A DNA stretch of 51,869 bases from Candidatus Falkowella caecavicola (GTDB lineage: Bacteria; Bacillota; Clostridia; Oscillospirales; Ruminococcaceae): assembly GCA_904420125.1 (NCBI GenBank), contig CAJFUK010000056.1, positions 1 through 51,869 on the forward strand. Direction: 5' to 3'. How positions within the stretch are numbered: the stretch's first letter is position 1; each line of letters starts with the position of its first letter. The notes under the pieces are model-generated. The model searched no databases. It saw only the letters and a program-made list of their open reading frames with translations, and was not told the DNA's origin. Shown here piece by piece: positions 35,608-44,503 of the stretch. A program made the translations under genes and the position numbers.

Positions 35608-36541
35608 AGCCCAGCGGCAGATAAACGGGATGGCGCCTATATTTTTGCTCCACCTTTCGGATATCTTGCTGAACCGCTTCCGCGAGCAGCCCCATGTTTT
35701 TAAACCGCTGTTCAGGCCGCAAAAATTCAAGCAGGCATACAGGAACCCGCTGGTCATAAAGGTTGTCGGAAAAGCCGATAATATGCGTTTCAGCGAGCGG
35801 GGTGCGAACATTGGACACCGTAGGCTTTACACCGATATTGGTAATACTAAGGTATTCTTTTTTGCCAATGATGGACAGGGAGGCATAAACGCCGAACCGG
35901 GGCATGACATAACGCTCCGGGAAAACCTGGTTGATGGTTGGAATCCCAAACATCCGCCCGATTTTCGCCCCATGCGTCACGGGGAAATCAAAGGTATAGG
36001 GATAGCCGAGCATTCTATGTGCCTCTTCCATATTCCCTTCCTGGATATAGCGGCGGATTCGGGAGGAACTGACGGGTTCGTCATCGTCTACCAGCTCTGG
36101 CATGACGTAGACACGAACCCCATAGGTTTCCCCTAAAGAACGAAGCAAATCGGTTGTACCGGCCGCATTTTTGCCAAACCGGTAATCCTGTCCGCAGACA
36201 AGTACCTTAGCACGCATCTGTTTATATAGGACGTCCAGGAAAAACTGTTCAGGCTCCATATTTTGAATTGTTTCAAAAGCAGGACACCCGGCGAAAGCGA
36301 CCCCTGTAGTGAAAAACAGCGCATTTTTAACGGTGGGGGTAGTAATTTCCAGATATCCTTTTTTACTGTCCGGCCGCGCATTCTGTATCGAGAATGAGAG
36401 TACGCCGGGTTCCAGTCCTTCCTTCCAGAAAGTAACCGCTTGTTCAATCACAATTCGGTGAGCATGGTGTACACCGTCAAAAAAGCCCAGTGCCAATGCA
36501 GTGTCTTTGTCCCATGGTCTAAGTTGATTCCACACAATCAT
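35579..36541 (-). CDS. ribF: bifunctional riboflavin kinase/FMN adenylyltransferase
   Basis: The 320-residue enzyme makes FMN and FAD from riboflavin and ATP. The nucleotidyltransferase half has GFFDGVHHAHR near residue 24 and SSSRIRRYIQEGN. The kinase half has PTINQVFPERYVMPRFGVYA and NIGVKPTV. ATG 36541 has AAGGGGAAG upstream. It is convergent with the Smr gene and overlaps it by 29 bases; the 3' ends of the two are antisense to each other. A leader with TCGACAAA-type motifs lies upstream. No FMN riboswitch was seen. Confidence 0.93.
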   Translation of the reverse strand: MIVWNQLRPWDKDTALALGFFDGVHHAHRIVIEQAVTFWKEGLEPGVLSFSIQNARPDSKKGYLEITTPTVKNALFFTTGVAFAGCPAFETIQNMEPEQFFLDVLYKQMRAKVLVCGQDYRFGKNAAGTTDLLRSLGETYGVRVYVMPELVDDDEPVSSSRIRRYIQEGNMEEAHRMLGYPYTFDFPVTHGAKIGRMFGIPTINQVFPERYVMPRFGVYASLSIIGKKEYLSITNIGVKPTVSNVRTPLAETHIIGFSDNLYDQRVPVCLLEFLRPEQRFKNMGLLAEAVQQDIRKVEQKYRRHPVYLPLGFTEGLALRP

Positions 36542-36755
36542 ATGACTTCCCCTTTTGCATTTGATGACAGCCTGTCGCAAAAAGTCAGGCCTGATATAAT
36601 TGATCTGATGATCAACAAAATACAAACATCGACAAAAATAATAAAATTTATAAATGATCAAGTATATACCGACAAAATTTAAAATCCAAACCAATAAATG
36701 AATCTAAAAAATCAAATTTGTCGATTGTTGGTGTTTTGTGCAATTAACTGACGAA
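36542..36755. other. AT-rich intergenic segment with TCGACAAA-like motifs
   Basis: Between ribF and the CNNM gene there is no gene. Three related words occur: ATCGACAAAA (36628), CCGACAAAAT (36669) and TTTGTCGATTG (36717). They resemble the TTCGACA array further right, but miss the first T or last A. Confidence 0.4.
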
Positions 36756-38084
36756 TCAGTTGGCAGATTTACAAACCCGAGCCCATTCCACACGTCTGCC
36801 ATTCGCCTGAAGAACTTTAATGGTCAGGCCGAATGCGTCAAAAGCCTCGGGTTCTTTACCCTGTTCCGGAATATATCCGAGCTGATCCACAATACATCCC
36901 CCGAACGTGTCATAATCTGCATCTTCAGGAAAAGAGACGCCCAGCTTTTCAGCCACTTCGTCCAGCGGTGCCGTTCCGCTGATTTTCCATGTGGAAGCGT
37001 CTTCTAACAGGATACAGTCTGATTGGTCGGCGGTCGGATTATCCAGATCCATCTGCCCGACGATTTCCTCTAAAATATCACTGATGGTTAGAATACCGCT
37101 GACGCCGCCGTATTCGTCCACAACCACAGCAAAGGACTGTTTGTCTCTCTGCATGTTGCGCAACAGCAGGTCAATTTTGACGGTTTCCGGCACCAGATAG
37201 ACCGGGCGGATATAAGGGGTTATTTCGGCTGGTGTTTTAACGCCTGCGCGCAGAGCGGCATAGAACCCGCGCACGCTGATCGTCCCCAGCACGTGGTCGA
37301 TATTGTCCCGGCACACGGGGAAACGGGAGTGATGGCAGTCCAAAATTTCAGCTTCCCATTTTTCCAGTGATTCGTCCTGCCGGAGGACCCGAACCGCGGT
37401 GCGGTGGGTCATAATATCCTGCGCGGATTTGGTATCGAATTCAAAAATATTATTAATCATGGTGCGTTCTTGGGGCGCGATCGTACCTTTTTCGCCGCCG
37501 ATATCCACCATTGTCCGGATTTCTTCTTCGGTGACAGGCTCCTCTTCATCCTCCGGGTTGATCCGGAACAGGCGAAGCACACTGTTGGTAGAGAAGGTCA
37601 GAAAAGCAACAATCGGCGCAGTGATTTTGGACAGCACATAAATGAAATTCGCCAGAAGCATTGCCAGCGACTCAGCTTTTTTCATCGCGATCCGTTTTGG
37701 AACCAGCTCGCCGAAAATCAGTGTGAAGTAGGATAAGATAATTGTAATCACAATGACGGATAAAGCGTCCAGCACACTGACCGGAATCGGAACGCCCAGG
37801 CTGATCAACCAATCCACAAGGAGCTCGGAGAAATTATCCGCGGCAAATGCGCTGCCGAGGAATCCGGCAAGGGTAATACCGATTTGGATCGTTGCCAGAA
37901 ATTTCGCAGGCTCACTGGTCAGTTTGATCAGGCGGGAAGCCCTTTTGTTGCCCTCCTCCGCTTTTTTGCGGAGCATGTTCTCATTGAGGGTAATCACCGC
38001 AATTTCTGCGGAAGCAAAAATTGCATTCAGAAAAATCAGGATCACCTGCAGCAAAAGCTGCCAGGGTAAATGGTCCGAAGACAC
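36756..38084 (-). CDS. CNNM/CorC-type transporter with CBS pair
   Basis: The 442-residue membrane protein has the DUF21/CNNM domain with about three to four membrane helices (start LLLQVILIFLNAIFASAEIAV, then the GELVPKRIAM motif), an intracellular CBS pair (ITPYIRPVYLVPET and VVDEYGGVSGILTISDILEE), and a C-terminal CorC_HlyC domain. The family includes magnesium exporters and the hemolysin TlyC group. Which ion this one moves is not known. It starts with GTG at 38084 after AAAGGATG. It appears monocistronic. Confidence 0.87.
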   Translation of the reverse strand: MSSDHLPWQLLLQVILIFLNAIFASAEIAVITLNENMLRKKAEEGNKRASRLIKLTSEPAKFLATIQIGITLAGFLGSAFAADNFSELLVDWLISLGVPIPVSVLDALSVIVITIILSYFTLIFGELVPKRIAMKKAESLAMLLANFIYVLSKITAPIVAFLTFSTNSVLRLFRINPEDEEEPVTEEEIRTMVDIGGEKGTIAPQERTMINNIFEFDTKSAQDIMTHRTAVRVLRQDESLEKWEAEILDCHHSRFPVCRDNIDHVLGTISVRGFYAALRAGVKTPAEITPYIRPVYLVPETVKIDLLLRNMQRDKQSFAVVVDEYGGVSGILTISDILEEIVGQMDLDNPTADQSDCILLEDASTWKISGTAPLDEVAEKLGVSFPEDADYDTFGGCIVDQLGYIPEQGKEPEAFDAFGLTIKVLQANGRRVEWARVCKSAN

Positions 38085-38629
38085 GCATCATCATCCTTTC
38101 AAAGGGTTGTGGGCAGTCAGAATGCAGAATATCAATTGTAATTTTCCCCGGAAATCCATGTCTGACAGCCGCTGGTTGATCTGCAACCGGGGGTCTAATC
38201 TATTGTAACATAAGCAGAGAATGAATGCAACTGGTGTAAAAACGCGAAAAAGCATATCCGGACGATAAAAAGGGCCAAAAATGGGTCCAGATTTGGCGTA
38301 GAGAAAAAATTTTATGAAATAGAGCGCTAAATCGGCGTTTTAGAGGAAATCTTCAAGGGAAAAGAATGAAGGGGAGATTTCCACAAAAAAAAATAGTCCT
38401 GTGGTCCACAGTCCGGAACCTGCTTTGGCATCGTATGAATGTCTTCTATATGGAATGTACCGGCTGCGCGATAAATATCATCTGATTTGACGTCCAAAGC
38501 TTCTGTGGCGGTATGGAGACTGACGATCTTTTCGCCACTCGTTGGGAGCTGAGTGATTTGGATTCCCGTGGAATCGTCCAGATGCTTGTAGAGCGTCGGC
38601 ACATCGTGCCCACATAGATGTTTCTATAT

Positions 38630-38735
38630 AGAATGATGTGCTGGATAGAATGAATGTGCCGGACAGAATAGATGCATCGGATAAATAGATGTGTGGGATA
38701 AAATAAATATATGGGATAGAATGGATGTATCGGGA
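38630..38735. repeat. degenerate 18-bp tandem repeats, six copies
   Basis: The units (17-18 bp) follow the pattern AGAATRGATGTRYYGGGAT, starting at 38630, 38647, 38665, 38683, 38700 and 38718. Reading frames across them are not conserved, so they look like noncoding minisatellite DNA. The core GGATAGAA is shared with the 16-bp array at 43486-43630. Confidence 0.7.
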
Positions 38736-39035
38736 TCTCCATCGGGAATTTTGTGGGCAGGGATGTAGCGGCGTTCCTATAAATTCCAATATTTAACAGT
38801 TTTAACCTATTGATCATCTCGGGCTATAGGATAGGGTTCATCCTGTGCTAATCCATTTTCTGGATAAATGCCTCTAAAACGTCGTCAAAACAACTATATA
38901 TGACAGGGAGTTATTGTGCAACAAGTCGAAAATAGAATTTTATAAAAATTTTTTGTTAGGTTTTGGGCTTTTAAAGGGATATATTTTAAAGGGATATAAC
39001 TTATGGATTCACAAAGAATCCCCCATACCCACATC

Positions 39036-39095
39036 GTTTTTGCGTACCCCTGATGTTTTTGAACTGTGAACATCAATCAAGGGGTACGCAAAAAC
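39036..39095. repeat. 15-bp perfect inverted repeat
   Basis: The arms GTTTTTGCGTACCCC (39036-39050) and its exact complement (39081-39095) flank about 30 bases, inside which TGATGTT and AACATCA also pair. It could be a transcription hairpin or the footprint of a small inverted-repeat element. Confidence 0.6.
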
Positions 39096-39235
39096 AGAAT
39101 GGGACACAAAAAAGGCTGGCGCTCATATAACGATTGGTCGCGGGGAGAAGTACACTTGGTTGTCTTCTTTGTGCGAAAGCGCGCTGTCTATTTGTATAAA
39201 TTTTGATAGGCAGGAGGCATGATCATTAGTTATTT

Positions 39236-39242
39236 TGTCGAA
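39236..39242 (+). promoter_or_regulatory. Spo0A-box-like site upstream of the ECF operon
   Basis: TTTTGTCGAATTT contains the exact heptamer TGTCGAA. It lies about 200 bases upstream of the sigma-factor promoter. Confidence 0.4.
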
Positions 39243-39436
39243 TTTGTAACAATTAAAAGAAAATATTAGTTTTTCTGTAAAAAAAGAGATATAATAGGGA
39301 CAGAGCTTAATTGCAATTGGTGGTTAAGCGCTGACATCTGGGGACCGACTGAATGAAAAATATCACCTATGTTCAAACTTTTTGAGAGAAATCACGACAA
39401 AATGAAAAAAAAGTTTAAAAAATCTGCAATAACCTG

Positions 39437-39465
39437 TTGAAGTTTTTAGCATTTTGTGTTATGAT
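39437..39465 (+). promoter_or_regulatory. sigma-A promoter of the ECF sigma/anti-sigma operon
   Basis: TTGAAG, a 17-base spacer and TATGAT lie 40 bases upstream of the sigma-factor start. Confidence 0.65.
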
Positions 39466-39505
39466 CATGTATAAGTTTGAACACGGAGGGTGGGAGAACA
39501 TCGTA

Positions 39506-40033
39506 ATGAACGATAATGATTCAGGTCAAAGCATAGTTTCGATCGTTGTAGAGAAATATCAGCACGAATTGTTTACGTATTGCAGAAAGAGATTGCCGAA
39601 TTATCATGATGCAGAAGATATCTGTCAAGAAGTTTTCGCAATTCTGTATGAGAAATGGGACTTAGTCAAGGATTATGACTATTTGTCAACGTGGTTAAAG
39701 AAAACTGCGAATAACAGAATTATGAAATTTCTTCACAAGAACAGAAACTGGAAACTTTTAGACGTATCCGTAGAAGATTTGTTGATCATGGCGCCATCTG
39801 TCGAAGACAGTTCGCTTTGTGAGATCAAGTCTTTGGTCAACGAGAAAGAGTGGAATTCTATTCGTGAACACTACGGCTATGGACGTACATACAAGGAAAT
39901 GGCGGCGAAAGAAAAGATTTCAGTAGACGCGATCTCGATGCGGTTTCACAGGATTAAGCTGAAAATCGCGAAGCATTATAACATTAAGATGAGTAAGAAA
40001 GATCAGGGTTCTGAAGAAGAGGTTTTAACATGA
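39506..40033 (+). CDS. ECF-type RNA polymerase sigma factor
   Basis: The 175-residue sigma factor has region 2 with YHDAEDICQEVFAIL and STWLKKTANNRIMKFL, and region 4 with a helix-turn-helix around RTYKEMAAKEKISVDAISMRFHRI. The length is typical. The ATG at 39506 follows GGAGGGTGGGAG about nine bases upstream; in-frame codons further upstream overlap the promoter. The stop overlaps the anti-sigma start (ATGA), so translation is coupled and the two form a regulator pair. Confidence 0.9.
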   Translation: MNDNDSGQSIVSIVVEKYQHELFTYCRKRLPNYHDAEDICQEVFAILYEKWDLVKDYDYLSTWLKKTANNRIMKFLHKNRNWKLLDVSVEDLLIMAPSVEDSSLCEIKSLVNEKEWNSIREHYGYGRTYKEMAAKEKISVDAISMRFHRIKLKIAKHYNIKMSKKDQGSEEEVLT

Positions 40034-40896
40034 AAGAGAACCAGAATAACAAGATCGAAGCTCCGGTAGAACCAACGATTTCTTTGGATGCTGTTTATGA
40101 GGATCTTCAGAGTCTGCCGGATTATACAGAAGAAGAATTGCGTCAGATTATTCAGAAGGAACTGAAAAAACCCCGGCAGGAACGAGATTATGCGCTGATT
40201 GATGAAACCAGTATGTTGTTGGACTTTATGGGAGCGGAGGTGCCGTCCCCGGATCCGCAGGAAGTGTTTCTGGAGATGGAACGCCGCGGAAGAGCTCATA
40301 AACAGAAGGTCCGGCGCAGATTCCGGACAGCGATGGCTGCCTGTCTGACGCTTGTGGTGTTGGCGGGGGCGAATATGTTCTCGGTTTCTGTTTATGGTGA
40401 GAATTTATTCAGCACAGCCGTTCAGTATCTGGGCGAAGGCGTTTTTCAGATTGATTTTGAGAAAGAAGAACCGACCATCAGCCTGCCGGTGACAGAGGAT
40501 GATCCATACGGCATCCGGACAAAATGCGAAGAATACGGTATGGAGGGCGTCCTGACGCCAACCTATATTCCGGAAGGTTTTGAATTGAAGAAAGCCTATT
40601 GCGAAAGTATGGAGAAGAATGAAAATAAAAAAGCATATTTCCTATACAGAGAATCAGATAACAGGTTTTCTATTACTATCAGATATTATATAGATCAGTT
40701 GACAGATAACGCCTTATTACCTAATAGCAACCAGGATTTAGAGGAGATTGCTGTAGGTGGAAGGACGGTATATCTTCTCCAACAGAATCAGAATGTGAGA
40801 GCAGTATTCAACGATGGCGTTTATATCTATGTTCTGAATCTGACCGGAGAGAAAGAGGAAATGATGCAGATCCTGGAAGGGATGAAGGACATTTAA
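40030..40896 (+). CDS. anti-sigma factor, transmembrane, DUF4367-like C-terminal domain
   Basis: The 288-residue membrane protein has a cytosolic N-terminal part (1-97), one membrane helix (about 101-120; AMAACLTLVVLAGANMF), then an extracellular domain with TPTYIPEGFELKKAYCESM and INQL-like segments typical of DUF4367 domains in Clostridia anti-sigma factors. The start overlaps the sigma gene stop. It presumably holds the sigma factor at the membrane until an external signal is sensed. Confidence 0.8.
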   Translation: MKENQNNKIEAPVEPTISLDAVYEDLQSLPDYTEEELRQIIQKELKKPRQERDYALIDETSMLLDFMGAEVPSPDPQEVFLEMERRGRAHKQKVRRRFRTAMAACLTLVVLAGANMFSVSVYGENLFSTAVQYLGEGVFQIDFEKEEPTISLPVTEDDPYGIRTKCEEYGMEGVLTPTYIPEGFELKKAYCESMEKNENKKAYFLYRESDNRFSITIRYYIDQLTDNALLPNSNQDLEEIAVGGRTVYLLQQNQNVRAVFNDGVYIYVLNLTGEKEEMMQILEGMKDI

Positions 40897-41122
40897 TGTT
40901 TGGCAATATCCTTGTTTGACAAGGTTTATTGTATATAGAAAGCAGAGGAAACAACTGCAAAGCACAAAAGAGGACAGTCTAGTTTGACAGAAAAGAGAAA
41001 ACACAGAGAAAGAAAAATACACAGAATGCGCGGATTGCACGAGCCGCGCGAAACGCACAACATACGTAGGCGGCAGGGTCGGACGGAAGAGAAAGAGAGA
41101 GAATACGAGAGGAAGGCAAAAC
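40897..41122 (+). other. purine-rich leader of the secreted-protein gene
   Basis: This stretch is strongly purine-rich on the plus strand (repeated GAGAAAG and AGAGAG words), with no terminator. It probably forms the untranslated spacer between the anti-sigma and the secreted-protein gene. Nothing else is seen in it. Confidence 0.4.
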
Positions 41123-41629
41123 ATGAAAAAAATTGTAAGTATTCTGCTGGCGATTTCGTTGTCCTGCAGTCTATTGTCCACCACGGTATCTGCGGCAGAA
41201 CAGAGAGAGTACGCAGTGCCCAAAACCATTCCTGACAGTGTCCTGGCCGAGCATCCGGAGCTCAAGAATGAAGAGCTGGATCCATTGGCTGAGCCGGGAG
41301 ACTATATTTCAGATGCTACTTTCGGTATGGCGTATATAGGCGGCGAATTGGTAGTACAGGCTACGATGACCTGCTATGACGATGTAACCAAAATGGGTTA
41401 CAAGGATATTGCCATTTGGAAATGGAACGGGAAAAAGTGGGTCGAGTATGAGCCCTTCTCTAACTGTTCCAAATCTAATACCATGAGCTACGACGAAGAA
41501 TGGTATATTGCATGTGATGAGCCGGGAGAGTACATGGCCAAGGTTACGATGTATGCACAGATGGGATCCGGGATTTTCGCGGATGTAGAATCCTTTACAG
41601 TGGAGAGTAACGTCGTTACGATCGACTAG
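41123..41629 (+). CDS. small secreted protein of unknown function
   Basis: A 168-residue protein with a clear signal peptide (MKKIVSILLAISLSCSLLST, cleavage near VSA-AEQ). The mature part is a beta-rich domain of about 140 residues with WKWNGKKWVEYEPF and FTVESNVVTID, reminiscent of small immunoglobulin-like extracellular domains. The mature part has three cysteines (CYD, NCS, ACD). The start follows GAGGAAGG. It follows the anti-sigma gene after a 226-base leader; it may be a target of the sigma factor. The family is not recognised. Confidence 0.75.
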   Translation: MKKIVSILLAISLSCSLLSTTVSAAEQREYAVPKTIPDSVLAEHPELKNEELDPLAEPGDYISDATFGMAYIGGELVVQATMTCYDDVTKMGYKDIAIWKWNGKKWVEYEPFSNCSKSNTMSYDEEWYIACDEPGEYMAKVTMYAQMGSGIFADVESFTVESNVVTID

Positions 41630-41779
41630 TAAAAGGAACTGCGTAGCTGGTTTTGCTGCGACATCCCATCGCTGACGACGGTGGTCAGCGATCCAACACA
41701 GAAATTACAGCAAGTTGTTTCCTCTGTCTTTTCTGTATTTTTTCGGGCAGCGAATACCGATGCCCCAATCATTCGGTAA

Positions 41780-41815
41780 AAGGAGACTGTCAATTTTTAG
41801 TCTCTTTTTATAAAT
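41780..41815 (+). terminator. terminator after the secreted-protein gene
   Basis: GGAGACT and AGTCTC(T) can pair, followed by TTTTTAT. It lies 150 bases past the gene stop. Confidence 0.6.
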
Positions 41816-41966
41816 AAACAAAAGTGGTTTTCATACTATTGCCACAACGCCATGAAAGTTTCTTTATTTCTTTACTTCATGGCAAACAGTCAACTGGGAT
41901 CAGGCGAATGATCATCGCCTGCCCACCCGATAAAAAAGGGGTGATTCACCCTCCCCCTTTTTTATA

Positions 41967-42200
41967 GTCTGCGGTGTGGCGCCGGCCGTAGATTTCTCTA
42001 CAATTTTTAGGCGTCCGATTCTGGAGAACGGTTCCTCTGGGGCTGTTCTCCGACCGAAAACAAGAGGGGTTTCTACCCCGTTGATATAATCCTGCGGCGC
42101 ATACGCCCGCCGACAGGAGATGAGAACAGGCGTAGCCCCCGGCGGAGGGATATCCGCCGCTTCCCATGATAAAAAGAGGACATCACCCCCCTCTTTTTAT
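41967..42200 (+). ncRNA. structured RNA unit 1
   Basis: This is the first full unit, from just after one terminator hairpin to the end of the next. Hairpin 1 has arms GGAGAACGG.../...CTGTTCTCC with several G-U pairs; hairpin 3 has CGGCG/CGCCG arms. No promoter of clear sigma-A type precedes it, although TACAAT within the conserved landmark could act as a -10. Whether each unit makes its own RNA or all are processed from a longer transcript is open. Confidence 0.5.
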
Positions 42201-42437
42201 TGCCTGTAGTTTCGCGCTGGCTATGGGTACCTCTACAATTTTTAGGCGCGGTCCCCTGGAGAGCGGCTCTTCTGGAGCCGTTCTCCACAAGAAAACAAGA
42301 GGGGCTCCATGCCCCGTTGCGATAATCCTGTGGCGCATACGCCCGCTGGCAGGAAGTTAGAACAGGCGTAACTCCGGCGGACAGGACGTCCGCAGCCTCC
42401 TTTGGTAAAAAGAGGACATCACCCCCCTCTTTTTATT
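42201..42437 (+). ncRNA. structured RNA unit 2
   Basis: The second full unit matches unit 1 along its length. Hairpin 1 here reads GGAGAGCGGCTC/GAGCCGTTCTCC, replacing several G-U pairs of unit 1 with Watson-Crick pairs. Hairpin 3 has TGGCG/CGCTG, again pairing by G-U. The end is a terminator-like hairpin AAAAAGAGG/CCTCTTTTT. Confidence 0.5.
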
Positions 42438-42490
42438 ACTTATAGTTTCGCGCTGGCTATAGGTACCTCTACAATTTTTTAGGCGCGGTT

Positions 42491-42532
42491 TTGACAAAGC
42501 GGACTCTCGTGCATGAGTCCGCTTTGTCTTTT
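42491..42532 (+). terminator. strong terminator closing the repeat array
   Basis: GACAAAGCGGACTC and GAGTCCGCTTTGTC form a perfect 14-bp stem followed by TTTTTT. It cuts the third repeat unit short. Confidence 0.85.
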
Positions 42533-42640
42533 TTATGGACGCTCTTCACTGCCCTGTATCAATTTCGACTTATTTCAATCTATTTCGACTACCGCAAAAT
42601 CTTAAATAGATTCCACAGTTTTTGAAGCGATACGAGCGTA

Positions 42641-44316
42641 TTCGACAGATTTCAACCAATCCAGAAATTCAAAACGGGCCGCTAAGTCAAAGGACAGCAT
42701 CTGTTATTCGACAAAATAATGATATTTAACCGATAAATTCTTTTATATTTATCGAATTTAATCGAAAATAAAAGAAAAATGCGATCACGGCCGACTGGAC
42801 AGATTGGATCGGAAATAATAGAAAAATAGGATCACAGGTATTTGGATGGCTTAGATATTTCGTTTATCTACCATCAGTAAACCATCAGCAAAACGCTTGT
42901 GGTCGATTGGACGCTGTCCAGAGGGATCTTGTTTTCAATCATTACCCCAAGCGCCCATGACCATGATGAACCCTTTAAAATTCGACAATTATTAGAATAA
43001 AAACCAAATAAAAATACTATATTGTCGAAAATCATCAAAACAATAAAACCGTTTCAAATCTTCTCACTTGCACCGCCTCGAAACAGCGGAGCACGTCTGG
43101 GACTATTGTTTCCATATTTCACAATTCTCTATAGTTCGACAAAAAACAATGGTGTTATAGGTCGCCGCATTACGTCTATCACGCCATTCATTGAATCGGC
43201 ATTTCACCGCCCTTCAAAAGCTTCGACAACTTTTAACAAAATCTGGAGTTTTCAACAGTTGATTTGTTGAAAATTTGGTGAATAAAATGGATCAGAAAAA
43301 ATGAAATGTTGAATTGGCTGAGATCAAAAGAATCTATGCCTAAACCATCTCCCAACCCAAAGCTATATCCAGCGCCTGCCGGGCAAAATCTTTACTTTCC
43401 CGAGGGCTCGAGGCGGCCTGACCAACCCCAATCGCGTCAGGTATCCAATTCGGGTTTCAGCCTTTGGCCCAGCTTTATAGAAGGGCAGATGGGTAGAAGG
43501 AACAGCCGGATAGAAGGATAGCCGGATAGAAGGATAGCCGGATAGAAGGATAGTCGGATGGAAGGATAGACGGATAGAAGGACAGTCGGATAAAAGGACA
43601 GACGGGTAGAAAGACAGATAGATGGATAGGTTGTTGGGATAGAAACAGATAATTCGACAATACATTAAATATTTATTAAAAACAACATTTATTTTATCGA
43701 ATTATATTCAATTTTGTCCAGCTTACAGCCTCTATCTGTTTGTATTTCATTCTGAAATTCGACAAAAAATCAAAGAATAAAGTGGTTTAACATATTTTTT
43801 GTCGAATCTCATTTCCTGTTTCCATGAAGATCTCACCTGACTGAGAAGATTCAAAAAACAGGAAGTTCGATTAAATTCAATAAAATTCGATAAAATTTGA
43901 TAAATAACGATATAGTGTTTGATAAATAACGATACAGCATATGGCTGATACAGGGAGGATATGCAAAATACCATAAGACATGAAAGCCAATGATTTTGGA
44001 CAAAAAACGACAAAACATTAAATATTTATCTGCAATATATAATATTTTTGTCGAATTTTGATTGCGTCGAATTTAAATGAAATGGAGAAGCATAGTAAAA
44101 AACAATGCCTTCTGCTTTGAGGTGACATATCATTTGGATGGGCATCAATAGAATATAGCACGGCTTTTTCGACAAAAGTAGTGATTCACAACAAAAAATC
44201 CACATACTTGTCGAACAACAATAGAGCTGGATCACCAATGGCAGGGAGATTGTCTGGAATCCGGCCCAAACTTGCCTGTTTGAAAGAGGTTCGTCAACCA
44301 ATCTTATATTTCGACA
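42641..44316. promoter_or_regulatory. array of 13 Spo0A-box-like heptamers (TTCGACA/TGTCGAA)
   Basis: Exact heptamers begin at 42641, 42707, 42981, 43023, 43135, 43222, 43653, 43758, 43800, 44049, 44168, 44209 and 44310. In both orientations the flanks are AT-rich, giving TTTTGTCGAAWWT. This is the Spo0A box (TGNCGAA; extended form close to TTTTGTCGAAAAA). Related words such as TATCGAA, CGTCGAA and ACGACAAAA fill the gaps. No coding gene is inside. Confidence 0.6.
43486..43630. repeat. 16-bp tandem repeats, about eight copies
   Basis: The first three clear units are identical (AGCCGGATAGAAGGAT at 43504, 43520, 43536); the next four diverge slightly (43552-43615), with partial units on both sides. 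The period is not a multiple of three and all frames run into junk peptides, so this is noncoding minisatellite DNA. Uniform spacing without unique spacers excludes a CRISPR array. Confidence 0.85.
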
Positions 44317-44475
44317 TATTTCTGCATACTCCCCTCAGTCCATTCTATGGAGCGAGCGGTCCCAATGGTCCGGATGGAGAAGACTCAAACATGCCTTTTT
44401 CTGTGAAGAATCACCACTTTCCGGCTATCTGACACGGTTCTTTTTTTGGCAATACGCGGAACATGGAAAAAACAA

Positions 44476-44503
44476 TTGATTTTTTAACGCAGTAATGTAT
44501 AAT
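44476..44503 (+). promoter_or_regulatory. sigma-A promoter of argCJBD
   Basis: TTGATT, a 16-base spacer and a perfect TATAAT lie about 80 bases upstream of argC. No clear ARG box was recognised. Confidence 0.7.

Larger units (their letters stand above)
38085..39436. other. 1.35-kb gene-free region with minisatellite and inverted repeat
   Basis: No gene is supported. It holds six degenerate 18-bp repeats at 38630-38735, an inverted repeat at 39036-39095 and a TTTTGTCGAATTT site at 39236-39242. It ends with the sigma-factor promoter at 39437-39465. Confidence 0.5.
41929..42490 (+). repeat. tandem ~236-bp structured repeats, 2.3 copies
   Basis: Three landmarks recur at fixed spacing: TCTACAATTTTTAGGCG at 41997, 42232 and 42468 (235 and 236 bases apart), and terminator-like hairpins at 41931, 42169 and 42405. 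Each full unit holds four hairpins between them. Hairpin 1 is at 42023-42051 (unit 1) and 42258-42286 (unit 2). Hairpin 2 has GGGG/CCCC arms. Hairpin 3 keeps the loop CATACGCC. Hairpin 4 is GGCGGA/TCCGCC against GCGGAC/GTCCGC. In hairpins 1, 3 and 4 base changes between the units preserve pairing. The units are noncoding. The third copy is cut short by a stronger terminator at 42491. Confidence 0.8.
42533..44475. other. 1.9-kb gene-free region with motif array and minisatellite
   Basis: No gene with a ribosome site or family resemblance is present. It holds the TTCGACA/TGTCGAA array (42641-44316) and a 16-bp minisatellite (43486-43630). The argC promoter follows at 44476. Confidence 0.6.

Noticed and set aside
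41946-42360. Several 60-75-codon frames in the tandem repeats
   Set aside because: Frames are not kept between repeat units, whereas hairpin pairing is; the region is noncoding.
43486-43630. Possible CRISPR array
   Set aside because: Repeats are 16 bp, directly adjacent, with no unique spacers, and no cas gene is nearby.
43363-43665. 100-codon frame full of SFYPSxxLSD-type repeats
   Set aside because: It is only the translation of the 16-bp minisatellite; the period is not a multiple of three and no ribosome site exists.
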